A stretch of 64,000 nucleotides of DNA from Petrolisthes cinctipes (taxonomy: Eukaryota > Arthropoda > Malacostraca > Decapoda > Porcellanidae): NCBI GenBank assembly GCA_033782935.1, contig JAWQEG010000169.1:124001-188000 (forward strand), given 5' to 3'. Below the pieces are notes generated by a model. It ran no database searches and was not told where the DNA came from. It saw only the letters and a list, made by a program, of their open reading frames with translations. The position numbers and the translations under genes were made by a program. Shown piece by piece: positions 49,719 to 62,581 of the stretch; the stretch's first letter is position 1, and each line of letters starts with the position of its first letter.

Positions 49719-52679
49719 TTCTGGGACCCTAAAATATCGAATTTTCGGGTGTTTTGAGCCTGAATTTGAGATATAAACGAGTACTGAAGATGCATGCACA
49801 TATCGACTTTTGGGCACCTAAAAGATCGATTTTGAGCATGTTTTTGGCCTGTATTCTGAAAATACTCTAACACGGAGTAGGCATGTACAGATCCCTTCTG
49901 GAACCACTAAATATCGAATTTTCGGGTGTTTTGGGCCTGAATTTGGGATATCGCCTTTACGCACCTAAAATATCGATTTTTAGCATGTTTTGAGCCTATA
50001 TTTTGAAAATATTCTAGCACTGAGTAGGCATGTACAGATCGCTTTTGGGACCCCTAAATATCGAATTTTCGGGTGTTTTTGAGCCTGAATTTGAGATATA
50101 AACGGGTACAGAAGATACATGCACATATTGACTTTGGGCATCTAAAATATCGATTTTCAGCATGTTTTGGGCATGTATTTTGAAAATACTCTAACACGGA
50201 GTAGGCATGTACAGATTGCTTCTGGGACCCCAAAATATCGAATTTTTGGGTGTTTTGGCCTGAATTTGAGATATAAACGGGTACTGAAGATGCATGCACA
50301 TATCGACTTTTGGGCACCTAAAACATCGATTTTGAGCATGTTTTGGGCCTGTATTTTGTAAATACTCTAATTGGGAGTAGGCATGTACAGATCGAATCTG
50401 GGACCCCATAATATCGAATTTTCGGGTGTTTTTGGGCCTGAATTTGAGAAATCGGCTATACGCACCTAAAATATCGATTTTTAGCATGTTTTTAGCCCAT
50501 ATTTTGAAAATAGTCTAGCACTGAGTAGGCATGTACAGATCGCTTCTGGGACCCCTAAATATCGAATTTTCGGGTGTTTTGAGCTTGAATTTGAGATATA
50601 AACGAGTACAGAAGATGCATGCACATATCGACTTTTGGGCACCTAAAATATCGATTTTAAGAATGTTTTGAGCCTATATTTTAAAAACATTCTAGCACTG
50701 CGTAGGCATGTACAGATTGCTTCTGGGACCCCAAAATATTGAATTATCGGGTGTTTTGAGCCTGAATTTAAGATATAAACTAGTATAGAAGATGCATACA
50801 CATATTGACTTTGGGCACCAAAAATATCGATTTTTAGCATGTTTTTTTGCCTGAATTTTAAAATACTCTAACACGGAGTAGGCATGTACAGATCGCTTCT
50901 GGAACCCCAAAATATCGAATTTTCGGGTGTTTAGGGTCAGAATTTGAGATATAAACGGGTACAGAAGATGCATGCACATATCGACTTTTGGGCACCTAAA
51001 AGATCGATTTTCAGTATGTTTTTGACCTGTATTTTGAAAATACTCTAACACGGAGTAGGCATGTACAGATCCCTTCTTGGACCCCTAATTATCGAATTTT
51101 TTGGGGGTTTTGGGACTGAATTTGAGATATCGACTTTTTGGCACCTAAAATATCGATTTTTAGCATGTTTTTAGCCTATATTTTGAAAATATTCTAGCAC
51201 TGAGTAGGCATGTACAGATTGCTTCTGGGACCCCAAAATATTGAATTTACGGGTGTTTTGAGCCTGAATTTGAGATATAAACGGGTACCGAAGATGCATG
51301 CACATATCGACTTTGTGCATCTAAAATATCGATTTTCAGCATGTTTCTGGCCTGTATTTTGAAAATACTCTAACACGGAGTCGGCATGTACAGATCGCTT
51401 CTGGGACCCCAAAATATCGAATTTTCGGATGTTTTGGGCCTGAATTTGAGATATCGCTTTTACGCACCTAAAATATCGATTTTTATCATGTTTTGAGCCT
51501 ATATTTTGAAAATATTCTAGCACTGAGTAGGCATGTACAAATCGCTTCTGGGACCCCAAAATATCGAATTTTCGGGTGTTTTTGGCCTGAATTTGAGATA
51601 TCGCCTTCACGCTCGTAAAATATCGATTTTTAGCATGTTTTGAGCCTATATTTTAAAAATATTCTAGCACTGAGTAGGCATGTACAGATCGCTTCTGGGA
51701 CCCCAAAATATCGAATTTTCGGGTGTTTAGGGCCAGAATTTGAGATATAAACGGGTACAGAAGATGCATGCACATATCGACTTTTTGGCACCTAAAAGAT
51801 CGATTTTCGGTATGTTTTGGGCCTGTATTTTGAAAATACTCTAACACGGAGTAGGCATGTACAGATCGCTTCTGGGACCCCAAAATATCGAATTTTCGGG
51901 TGTTTTGAGCCTGAATTTGAGATATAAACGAGTACTGAAGATGCATGCACATATCGACTTTTGGGCACCTAAAAGATCGATTTTTAACATGTTTTTGGCC
52001 TGTATTTTGAAAATACTCTAACACGGAGTAGGCATGTACAGATCCCTTCTGGAACCACTAAATATCGAATTTTCGGGTGTTTTGGGACTGAATTTGAGAT
52101 ATCGACTTTTTGGCACATAAAATATCGATTTTTAGCATGTTTGTACCCTATATTTTAATTAAATTCTAGCACTGAGTAGGCATGTACAGATTGCTTCTGG
52201 GACCCCAAAATATTGAATTTTCGGGTGTTTTGAGCCTGAATTTGAGATATAAACGGGTACAGAAGATATATGCACATATTGACTTTGGGCATCTAAAATA
52301 TCGATTTTGAGCATGTTTTGGGCCTGTATTTTGAAAATACTCTAACACGGAGTAGGCATGTACAGATCGCTTCTGGGACCCCTAAATATCGAATTTTCGG
52401 GTGTTTTGGGACTGAATTTGAGATATCGCCTTAACGCACCTAAAATATCGATTTTTAGCATGTTTTTAGCCTATATTTTGAAAATATTCTAGCACTGAGT
52501 AGGTATGTACAGATCGCTTTTGGGACCCCTAAATATAGAATTTTTGGGTGTTTTGAGCCTGAATTTGAGATATAAACGGGTACAGAAGATACATGCACAT
52601 AGTGACTTTGGGCATCTAAAATATCGATTTTCAGCATGTTTTGGGCATGTATTTTGAAAATACTCTAACACGGAGTAGG

Positions 52680-54500
52680 CATGTACAGATCGCTTCTGGG
52701 ACCCCAAAATGTCGAATTTTCGGTTGTTTTGAGCCTGAATTTTAGATATAAACGAGTATAGAAGATGCATACACATATTGACTTTAAGCACCAAAAATAT
52801 CGATTTTCAGCATATTTTGGGCCTGAATTTTGAAAATACTCTAACACGGAGTAGGCATGTACAGATCGCTTCAGGGACCCCAAAATATCGAATTTTCAGG
52901 TGTTTAGGGTCAGAATTTGAGATATAAACGGGTACAGAAGATTCATGCACATATCGACTTTTAGGCACCTAAAATATCGATTTTGAAGATGTTTTTGGCC
53001 TGTATTTTGAAAATACTCTAACACGGAGTATGCATGTACAGATCGCTTCTTGGACCCCTAAATATCGAATTTTCGGGTGTTTTGGGACTGAATTTGATAT
53101 ATCGACTTTTTGGCACCTAAAATATCGATTTTTAGCATGTTTTTAGCCTATATTTTGAAAATATTCTAGCACTGAGTAGGCATGTACAGATTGCTTCTGG
53201 GACCCCAAAATATTGAATTTTCGGGTGTTTTAAGCCTGAATTTGAGATATAAACGGGTACCGAAGATGCATGCACATATCGACTTTTGGGCACCTAAAAT
53301 ATCGATTTTGAGCATGTTTTGAGCCTATATTTTGAAAACATTCTAGCACTGCGTAGGCATGTACAGATCGCTTCTGGGACCCCAAAATATCGAATTTTCG
53401 GGTGTTTTGAGCCTGAATTTGAGATATAAACGAGTATAGAAGATGCTATACACATATTGACTTTGGGCACCAAAAATATCGATTTTCAGCATGTTTTGGG
53501 CTTAATTTTGAAAATACTCTAACACGGAGTAGGCATGTACAGATCGCTTCTGGGACCCCAAAATATCGAATTTTCGGGTGTTTAGGGCCAGAATTTGAGA
53601 TATAAACGGGTACAGAAGATGCATGCACATATAGACTTTTGAGCACCTAAAAGATCGATTTTCAGTATGTTTTTTGCCTGTATTTTGAAAATACTCTAAC
53701 ACGGAGTAGGCATGTACAGATCGCTTCTGGGACCCCTAAATATCGAATTTTCGGGTGTTTTGGGCCTTAATTTGAGATATCGCCTTTACGCACCTAAAAT
53801 ATCGATTTTCAGTATGTTTTTGGCCTGTATTTTGAAAATACTCTAACACGGAGTAGGCATGTACAGATCGCTTCTGGGACCCCAAAATATCGAATTTTCG
53901 TGTTTTTAGGGCCAGAATTTGAGATATAAACTGGTACAGAAGATGCATGCACATATCGACTTTTGGGCACCTAAAAGATCGATTTTCAGTATGTTTTTGA
54001 CATGTATTTGAAAATACTCTAACACGGAGTAGGCATGTACAGATCCCTTCTGGGACCCCTAAATATCGAATTTTCGGGTGTTTTGGGACTGAATTTGAGA
54101 TATCGACTTTTTGGCACCTAAAATATCGATTTTTAGCATGTTTTTAGCCTATATTTTGAAAATATTCTAGCACTGAGTAGGCATGTACAGATTGCTTCTG
54201 GGACCCCAAAATATTGAATTTTCGGGTGTTTTGAGCCTGAATTTGAGATATATACGGGTACAGAAGATATATGCACATATTGACTTTGGGCATTTAAAAT
54301 ATTGATTTTCAGCATGTTTTGGGCATGTATTTTGAAAATACTCTAACACGGAGTAGGCATGTACAGATCGCTTCTGGGACCCCAAAATATCGAATTTTCG
54401 GGTGTTTTGAGCCTGAATTCGAGATATAAACGAGTATAGAAGATGCATACACATATTGACTTTGGGCTCCAAAAATATCGATTTTCAGCATGTTTTTTAT
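52680..54500 (+). repeat. Left flanking block of the 3.86 kb duplication
   Basis: 52680-53480 matches 62582-63400 (offset 9,902; AAAATGTCG, GAATTTTAGATAT, GACTTTAAGCACC, GCATATTTTGGG, GTTTTAAGCCTG). 53920-54500 matches 63498-64000 (offset 9,578-9,579; AAACTGGTACAG, TTTTTGACATG, GATATATACGGG). The two offsets differ by about 323 bp, the size of one L plus one S unit, so the right-hand copy lacks one L+S module. Confidence 0.8.
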
Positions 54501-54789
54501 GCCTGAATTTTGAAAATACTCTAACACGGAGTAAGCATGTACAGATCGCTTCTGGGACCCCAAAATATCGTATTTTCGGGTGTTTAGGGCCAGAATTTGA
54601 GATATAAACGGGTACAGAAGATGCATGCACATATCGACTTTTGGGCACCTAAAAGATCGATTTTCAGTATGTTTTTTTCCTGTATTTTGAAAATACTCTA
54701 ACACGGAGTAGGCATGTACAGATCGCTTCTGGGACCCCTAAATATCGAATTTTCGGGTGTTTTGGGACTGAATTTGAGATATCGACTTT

Positions 54790-57700
54790 TTGGCACCTAA
54801 AATATCGATTTTTAGCATGTTTTTAGCCTATATTTTGAAAATATTCTAGCACTGAGTAGGCATGTACAGATTGCTTCTGCGACCCCAAAATATTGAATTT
54901 TCGGGTGTTTTGAGCCTGAATTTGAGATATAAACGGGTACCGAAGATGCATGCACATATCGACTTTTGGGCACCTAAAATATCGATTTTAAGCATGTTTT
55001 GAGCCTATATTTTGAAAACATTCTAGCACTGCGTAGGCATGTACAGATTGCTTCTGGGACCCCAAAATATCGAATTATCAGGTGTTTTGGGCCTGAATTT
55101 GAGATATAAACGAGTATAGAAGATGCATACACATATTGACTTAGGACACCAAAAATATCGATTTTTAGCATGTTTTGGGCCTGAATTTTGAAAATACTCT
55201 AACACGGAGTAGACATGTACAGATCGCTTCTGGGACCCCAAAATATCGAATTTTCGGGTGTTTAGGGCCAGAATTTGAGATATAAACGGGTACAGAAGAT
55301 GCATGCACATATAGAGTTTTGAGCATCTAAAAGATCGATTTTCAGTATATTTTTGGCCTGTATTTTGAAAATACTCTAACACGGAGTAGGCATGTACAGA
55401 TCGCTTCTGGGACCCCTAAATATTGAATTTTCGGGTGTTTTGGGCCTGAATTTGAGATATCACCTTAACGCACCTAAAATATAGATTTTTAGCATGTTTT
55501 GAGCCTATATTTTGAAAATATTCTAGCACTGAGTAGGCATGTACAGATCGCTTTTGGGACCCCTAAATATCGAATTTTTGTGTGTTTTGAGCCTGAATTT
55601 GAGATATAAACGGGTACAGAAGATACATGCACATATTGACTTTGGGCATCTAAAATATCGATTTTCAGCATGTTTTGGGCATGTATTTTTAAAATACTCT
55701 AACACGGAGTAGGCATGTAAAGATCGCTTCTGGGACCCCAAAATATCGAATTTTCAGGTGTTTTGGCCTGAATTTGAGATATAAACGGGTACTGAAGATG
55801 CATGCACATATCGACTTTTGGGCACCTAAAACATCGATTTTGAGCATGTTTTGGGCCTGTATTTTGTAAATACCCTAACACGGAGTAGGCATGTACAGAT
55901 CGAATCTGGGACCCCTAAATATCGAATTTTCGGGTGTTTTGGGACTGAATTTGAGATATCGACTTTTTGGCACCTAAAATATCGATTTTTAGCATGTTTT
56001 TAGCCTATATTTTGAAAATATTCTAGCACTAAGTAGGCATGTACAGATTGCTTCTGGGACCCCAAAATATTGAATTTTCGGGTGTTTTGAGCCTGAATTT
56101 GAGATATAAACGGGTACCGAAGATGCTTGCACATATCGACTTTTGGGCACCTAAAACATCGATTTTGAGCATGTTTTGGGCCTGTATTTTGTAAATACTC
56201 TAACACGGAGTAGGCATGTACAGATCGAATCTGGGACCCCATAATATCGAATTTTCGGGTGTTTTTAGGCCTGAATTTGAGATATCGCCTATACGCACCT
56301 AAAATATCGATTTTTAGCATGTTTTGAGCCCATATTTTGAAAATATTCTAACACTGAGAAGGCATGTACAGATCGCTTCTGGGACCCCTAAATATCGAAT
56401 TTTCGGGTGTTTTGGGACTGAATTTGAGATATCGACTTTTTGGCACCTAAAATATCGATTTTTAGCATGTTTTTAGCCTATATTTTGAAAACATTCTAGC
56501 ACTGAGTAGGCATGTACAGATTGCTTCTGGGACCTAAAAATATTGAATTTTCGGGTGTTTTGAGCCTGAATTTGAGATATAAACGGGTACCGAAGATGCA
56601 TGCACATATCGACTTTTGGGCACCTAAAATATCAATTTTAAGCATGTTTTGAGCCTATATTTTGAAAACATTCTAGCACTGCGTAGGCATGTACAGATTG
56701 CATCTGGGACCCCAAAATATCGAATTATCGGGTGTTTTGAGCCTGAATTTGAGATATAAACGAGTATAGAAGATGCATACACATATTGACTTTGGACACC
56801 AAAAATATCGATTTTTAGCATGTTTTGGTCCTGAATTTTGAAAATACTCTAACACGGAGTAGACATGTACAGATCGCTTCTGGGACCCCAAAATATCGAA
56901 TTTTCGGGTGTTTAGGGCCAGAATTTGAGATATAAACGGGTACAGAAGATGCATGCACATATAGAGTTTTGAGCATCTAAAAGATCGATTTTCAGTAAAT
57001 TTTTGGCCTGTATTTTGAAAATACTCTAACACGGAGTAGGCATGTACAGATCGCTTCTGGGACCCCAAAATATCGAATTTTCGGGGGTTTTGAGCCTGAA
57101 TTTGAGATATAAACGAGTACTGAAGATGCATGCACATATCGACTTTTGGGCACCTAAAAGATCGATTTTAAGCATGTTTTTGGCCTGTATTTTGAAAATA
57201 CTCTAACACGGAGTAGGCATGTACAGATTGCTTCTGGGAACCTAAAATATTGAATTTTCGGGTGTTTTGAGCCTGAATTTGAGATATAAACGGGTACAGA
57301 AGATACATGCACATATTGACTTTGGGCATCTAAAATATCGATTTTTAGCATGTTTTGGGCAGGTATTTTGAAAATACTCTAACACGGAGTAGGCATGTAC
57401 AGATCGCTTCTGGGACCCCAAAATATCGAATTTTCGGGTGTTTTGAGCCTGAATTTGAGATATAAACGAGTACTGAAGATGCATGCACATATCGACTTTT
57501 GGGCACCTAAAAGATCGATTTTGAGCATGTTTTTGGCCTGTATTTTGAAAATACTCTAACACGGAGTAGGCATGTACAGATCCCTTCTGGAACCCCTAAA
57601 TATCGAATTTTCGGGTGTTTTGGGACTGAATATGAGATATCGACTTTTTGGCACCTAAAATATCGATTTTTAGCATGTTTATACCATATATTTTGATTAA

Positions 57701-58507
57701 ATTCTAGCACTGAGTAGGCATGTACAGATTGCTTCTGGGACCCCAAAATATTGAATTTTCGGGTGTTTTGAGCCTGAATTTGAGATATAAACGGGTACTG
57801 AAGATGCATGCACACATCGACTTTTGGGCACCTAAAACATCGATTTTGAGCATGTTTTGGGCCTGTATTTTGTAAATACTCTAATTCGGAGTAGGCATGT
57901 ACAGATCGAATCTGGGACCTCATAATATCGAATTTTAGGGTGTTTTTGGGCCTGAATTTGAGAGATCGGCTATACGCACCTAAAATATCGATTTTTAGCA
58001 TGTTTTGAGCCCATATTTTGAAAATAGTCTAGCACTAAGTAGGCATGTACAGATCGCTTCTGGGACCCCAAAACATCGATTTTTTGGGAGTTTTGAGCCT
58101 GAATTTGAGATATAAACGAGTACAGAAGATGCATGCACATATAGACTTTTGGGCACCTAAAATATCGATTTTGAGCATGTTTTGAGCCTATATTTTGAAA
58201 ACATTCTAGCACTGAGTAGGCATGTACAGATCGCTTCTGGGACCCCAAAATATCGAATTTTCGGGTGTTTTGAGCCTGAATTTGAGATATAAACGAGTAT
58301 AGAAGATGCATACACATATTAGCTTTGGGCACCAAAAATATCGATTTTCAGCATGTTTTGGGCCTGAATTTTGAAAATACTCTAACACGAAGTAGGCATG
58401 TACAAATCGCTTCTGGGACCCCAAAATATCGTATTTTCGGGTGTTTAGGGCCAGAATTTGAGATACAAACGGGTACAGAAGATGCATGCACATATCGACT
58501 TTTGGGC
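54790..58507 (+). repeat. 3,860 bp higher-order block, copy 1
   Basis: It recurs at 58650-62367 with a constant offset of 3,860 bp. S junctions 55456, 55960, 56280, 56427, 57630, 57960 match 59316, 59820, 60140, 60287, 61490, 61820. The period fits about 16 L + 7 S units. Private marks are TTCTGCGACCCC, GAATTATCAGGTG, CATATAGAGTTTTGAGC, GCATGTAAAGATCG, TACCCTAACACGG, GAAGATGCTTGC, GATTGCATCTGGG, GTAAATTTTTGG, TTTATACCATATA and CTAATTCGGAG. I saw roughly 14 substitutions between the copies. Confidence 0.9.
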
Positions 58508-58649
58508 ACCTATTACATCGATTTTCAGTATGTTTTTGGCCTGTATCTTGAAAATACTCTAACACGGAGTAGGCATGTACAGATCGCTTCTTGGACCCCT
58601 AAATATCGAATTTTCGGGTGTTTTGGGACTGAATTTGAGATATCGCCTT

Positions 58650-61600
58650 AACGCACCTAAAATATCGATTTTTAGCATGTTTTTAGCCTATATTTTGAAA
58701 ATATTCTAGCACTGAGTAGGCATGTACAGATTGCTTCTGCGACCCCAAAATATTGAATTTTCGGGTGTTTTGAGCCTGAATTTGAGATATAAACGGGTAC
58801 CGAAGATGCATGCACATATCGACTTTTGGGCACCTAAAATATCGATTTTAAGCATGTTTTGAGCCTATATTTTGAAAACATTCTAGCACTGCGTAGGCAT
58901 GTACAGATTGCTTCTGGGACCCCAAAATATCGAATTATCAGGTGTTTTGGGCCTGAATTTGAGATATAAACGAGTATAGAAGATGCATACACATATTGAC
59001 TTAGGACACCAAAAATATCGATTTTTAGCATGTTTTGGTCCTGAATTTTGAAAATACTCTAACACGGAGTAGACATGTACAGATCGCTTCTGGGACCCCA
59101 AAATATCGAATTTTCGGGTGTTTAGGGCCAGAATTTGAGATATAAACGGGTACAGAAGATGCATGCACATATAGAGTTTTGAGCATCTAAAAGATCGATT
59201 TTCAGTATATTTTTGGCCTGTATTTTGAAAATACTCTAACACGGAGTAGGCATGTACAGATCGCTTCTGGGACCCCTAAATATTGAATTTTCGGGTGTTT
59301 TGGGCCTGAATTTGAGATATCGCCTTAACGCACCTAAAATATCGATTTTTAGCATGTTTTGAGCCTATATTTTGAAAATATTCTAGCACTGAGTAGGCAT
59401 GTACAGATCGCTTTTGGGACCCCTAAATATCGAATTTTTGTGTGTTTTGAGCCTGAATTTGAGATATAAACGGGTACAGAAGATACATGCACATATTGAC
59501 TTTGGGCATCTAAAATATCGATTTTCAGCATGTTTTGGGCATGTATTTTGAAAATACTCTAACACGGAGTAGGCATGTAAAGATCGCTTCTGGGACCCCA
59601 AAATATCGAATTTTCGGGTGTTTTGGCCTGAATTTGAGATATAAACGGGTACTGAAGATGCATGCACATATCGACTTTTGGGCACCTAAAACATCGATTT
59701 TGAGCATGTTTTGGGCCTGTATTTTGTAAATACCCTAACACGGAGTAGGCATGTACAGATCGAATCTGGGACCCCTAAATATCGAATTTTCGGGTGTTTT
59801 GGGACTGAATTTGAGATATCGACTTTTTGGCACCTAAAATATCGATTTTTAGCATGTTTTTAGCCTATATTTTGAAAATATTCTAGCACTGAGTAGGCAT
59901 GTACAGATTGCTTCTGGGACCCCAAAATATTGAATTTTCGGGTGTTTTGAGCCTGAATTTGAGATATAAACGGGTACCGAAGATGCTTGCACATATCGAC
60001 TTTTGGGCACCTAAAACATCGATTTTGAGCATGTTTTGGGCCTGTATTTTGTAAATACTCTAACACGGAGTAGGCATGTACAGATCGAATCTGGGACCCC
60101 ATAATATCGAATTTTCGGGTGTTTTTGGGCCTGAATTTGAGATATCGCCTATACGCACCTAAAATATCGATTTTTAGCATGTTTTGAGCCCATATTTTGA
60201 AAATATTCTAGCACTGAGAAGGCATGTACAGATCGCTTCTGGGACCCCTAAATATCGAATTTTCGGGTGTTTTGGGACTGAATTTGAGATATCGACTTTT
60301 TGGCACCTAAAATATCGATTTTTAGCATGTTTTTAGCCTATATTTTGAAAACATTCTAGCACTGAGTAGGCATGTACAGATTGCTTCTGGGACCTAAAAA
60401 TATTGAATTTTCGGGTGTTTTGAGCCTGAATTTGAGATATAAACGGGTACCGAAGATGCATGCACATATCGACTTTTGGGCACCTAAAATATCGATTTTA
60501 AGCATGTTTTGAGCCTATATTTTGAAAACATTCTAGCACTGCGTAGGCATGTACAGATTGCATCTGGGACCCCAAAATATCGAATTATCGGGTGTTTTGA
60601 GCCTGAATTTGAGATATAAACGAGTATAGAAGATGCATACACATATTGACTTTGGACACCAAAAATATCGATTTTTAGCATGTTTTGGTCCTGAATTTTG
60701 AAAATACTCTAACACGGAGTAGACATGTACAGATCGCTTCTGGGACCCCAAAATATCGAATTTTCGGGTGTTTAGGGCCAGAATTTGAGATATAAACGGG
60801 TACAGAAGATGCATGCACATATAGAGTTTTGAGCATCTAAAAGATCGATTTTCAGTAAATTTTTGGCCTGTATTTTGAAAATACTCTAACACGGAGTAGG
60901 CATGTACAGATCGCTTCTGGGACCCCAAAATATCGAATTTTCGGGGGTTTTGAGCCTGAATTTGAGATATAAACGAGTACTGAAGATGCATGCACATATC
61001 GACTTTTGGGCACCTAAAAGATCGATTTTAAGCATGTTTTTGGCCTGTATTTTGAAAATACTCTAACACGGAGTAGGCATGTACAGATTGCTTCTGGGAC
61101 CCTAAAATATTGAATTTTCGGGTGTTTTGAGCCTGAATTTGAGATATAAACGGGTACAGAAGATACATGCACATATTGACTTTGGGCATCTAAAATATCG
61201 ATTTTTAGCATGTTTTGGGCAGGTATTTTGAAAATACTCTAACACGGAGTAGGCATGTACAGATCGCTTCTGGGACCCCAAAATATCGAATTTTCGGGTG
61301 TTTTGAGCCTGAATTTGAGATATAAACGAGTACTGAAGATGCATGCACATATCGACTTTTGGGCACCTAAAAGATCGATTTTGAGCATGTTTTTGGACTG
61401 TATTTTGAAAATACTCTAACACGGAGTAGGCATGTACAGATCCCTTCTGGAACCCCTAAATATCGAATTTTCGGGTGTTTTGGGACTGAATATGAGATAT
61501 CGACTTTTTGGCACCTAAAATATCGATTTTTAGCATGTTTATACCATATATTTTGATTAAATTCTAGCACTGAGTAGGCATGTACAGATTGCTTCTGGGA

Positions 61601-62367
61601 CCCCAAAATATTGAATTTTCGGGTGTTTTGAGCCTGAATTTGAGATATAAACGGGTACTGAAGATGCATGCACACATCGACTTTTGGGCACCTAAAACAT
61701 CGATTTTGAGCATGTTTTGGGCCTGTATTTTGTAAATACTCTAATTCGGAGTAGGCATGTACAGATCGAATCTGGGACCTCATAATATCGAATTTTAGGG
61801 TGTTTTTGGGCCTGAATTTGAGAGATCGGCTATACGCACCTAAAATATCGATTTTTAGCATGTTTTGAGCCCATATTTTGAAAATAGTCTAGCACTGAGT
61901 AGGCATGTACAGATCGCTTCTGGGACCCCAAAACATCGATTTTTTGGGTGTTTTGAGCCTGAATTTGAGATATAAACGAGTACAGAAGATGCATGCACAT
62001 ATTGACTTTTGGGCACCTAAAATATCGATTTTGAGCATGTTTTGAGCCTATATTTTGAAAACATTCTAGCACTGAGTAGGCATGTACAGATCGCTTCTGG
62101 GACCCCAAAATATCGAATTTTCGGGTGTTTTGAGCCTGAATTTGAGATATAAACGAGTATAGAAGATGCATACACATATTAGCTTTGGGCACCAAAAATA
62201 TCGATTTTCAGCATGTTTTGGGCCTGAATTTTGAAAATACTCTAACACGAAGTAGGCATGTACAAATCGCTTCTGGGACCCCAAAATATCGTATTTTCGG
62301 GTGTTTAGGGCCAGAATTTGAGATACAAACGGGTACAGAAGATGCATGCACATATCGACTTTTGGGC
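58650..62367 (+). repeat. 3,860 bp higher-order block, copy 2
   Basis: This is the second copy of 54790-58507. Differences seen include TATCACC versus TATCGCC (55456/59316), GGGCCTG versus GGTCCTG (55177/59037), CTAAGTAGG versus CTGAGTAGG (56031/59891 and 58036/61896), GGGAACC versus GGGACCC (57237/61097) and GGGAGTTTT versus GGGTGTTTT (58086/61946). The match ends near 62367, where CCTAAAACATCG replaces CCTATTACATCG. Confidence 0.9.
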
Positions 62368-62581
62368 ACCTAAAACATCGATTTTGAGCATGTTTTGGGC
62401 CTGTATTTTGTAAATACTCTAACACTGAGTAGGCATCTACAGATCGCTTCTGGGACCCCATAATATCGAATTTTAGGGTGTTTTTGGGCCTGAATTTGAG
62501 ATATCGCCTATACACACCTAAAATATCGATTTTTAGCATGTTTTGAACCTATATTTTGAAAATATTCTAGCACTGAGAAGG

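Larger units (their letters stand above)
39559..51700 (+). repeat. S2b domain: short-unit-rich subarray with S-S pairs
   Basis: All nine S2b junctions I found lie here. Short units are unusually dense (roughly 30 in 12 kb) and several are adjacent with no long unit between: 39536/39684, 43526/43672, 46500/46647, 48650/48798, 49297/49445 and 51447/51596. The GCTTTTACG-type S2 followed by S2b forms the same S-S pair four times (43526, 46500, 49297, 51447), spaced about 2.97, 2.80 and 2.15 kb. An 8 bp loss in half B (GCATGCACTTTTGGG, near 40211 and 43384) links two copies. Confidence 0.82.
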
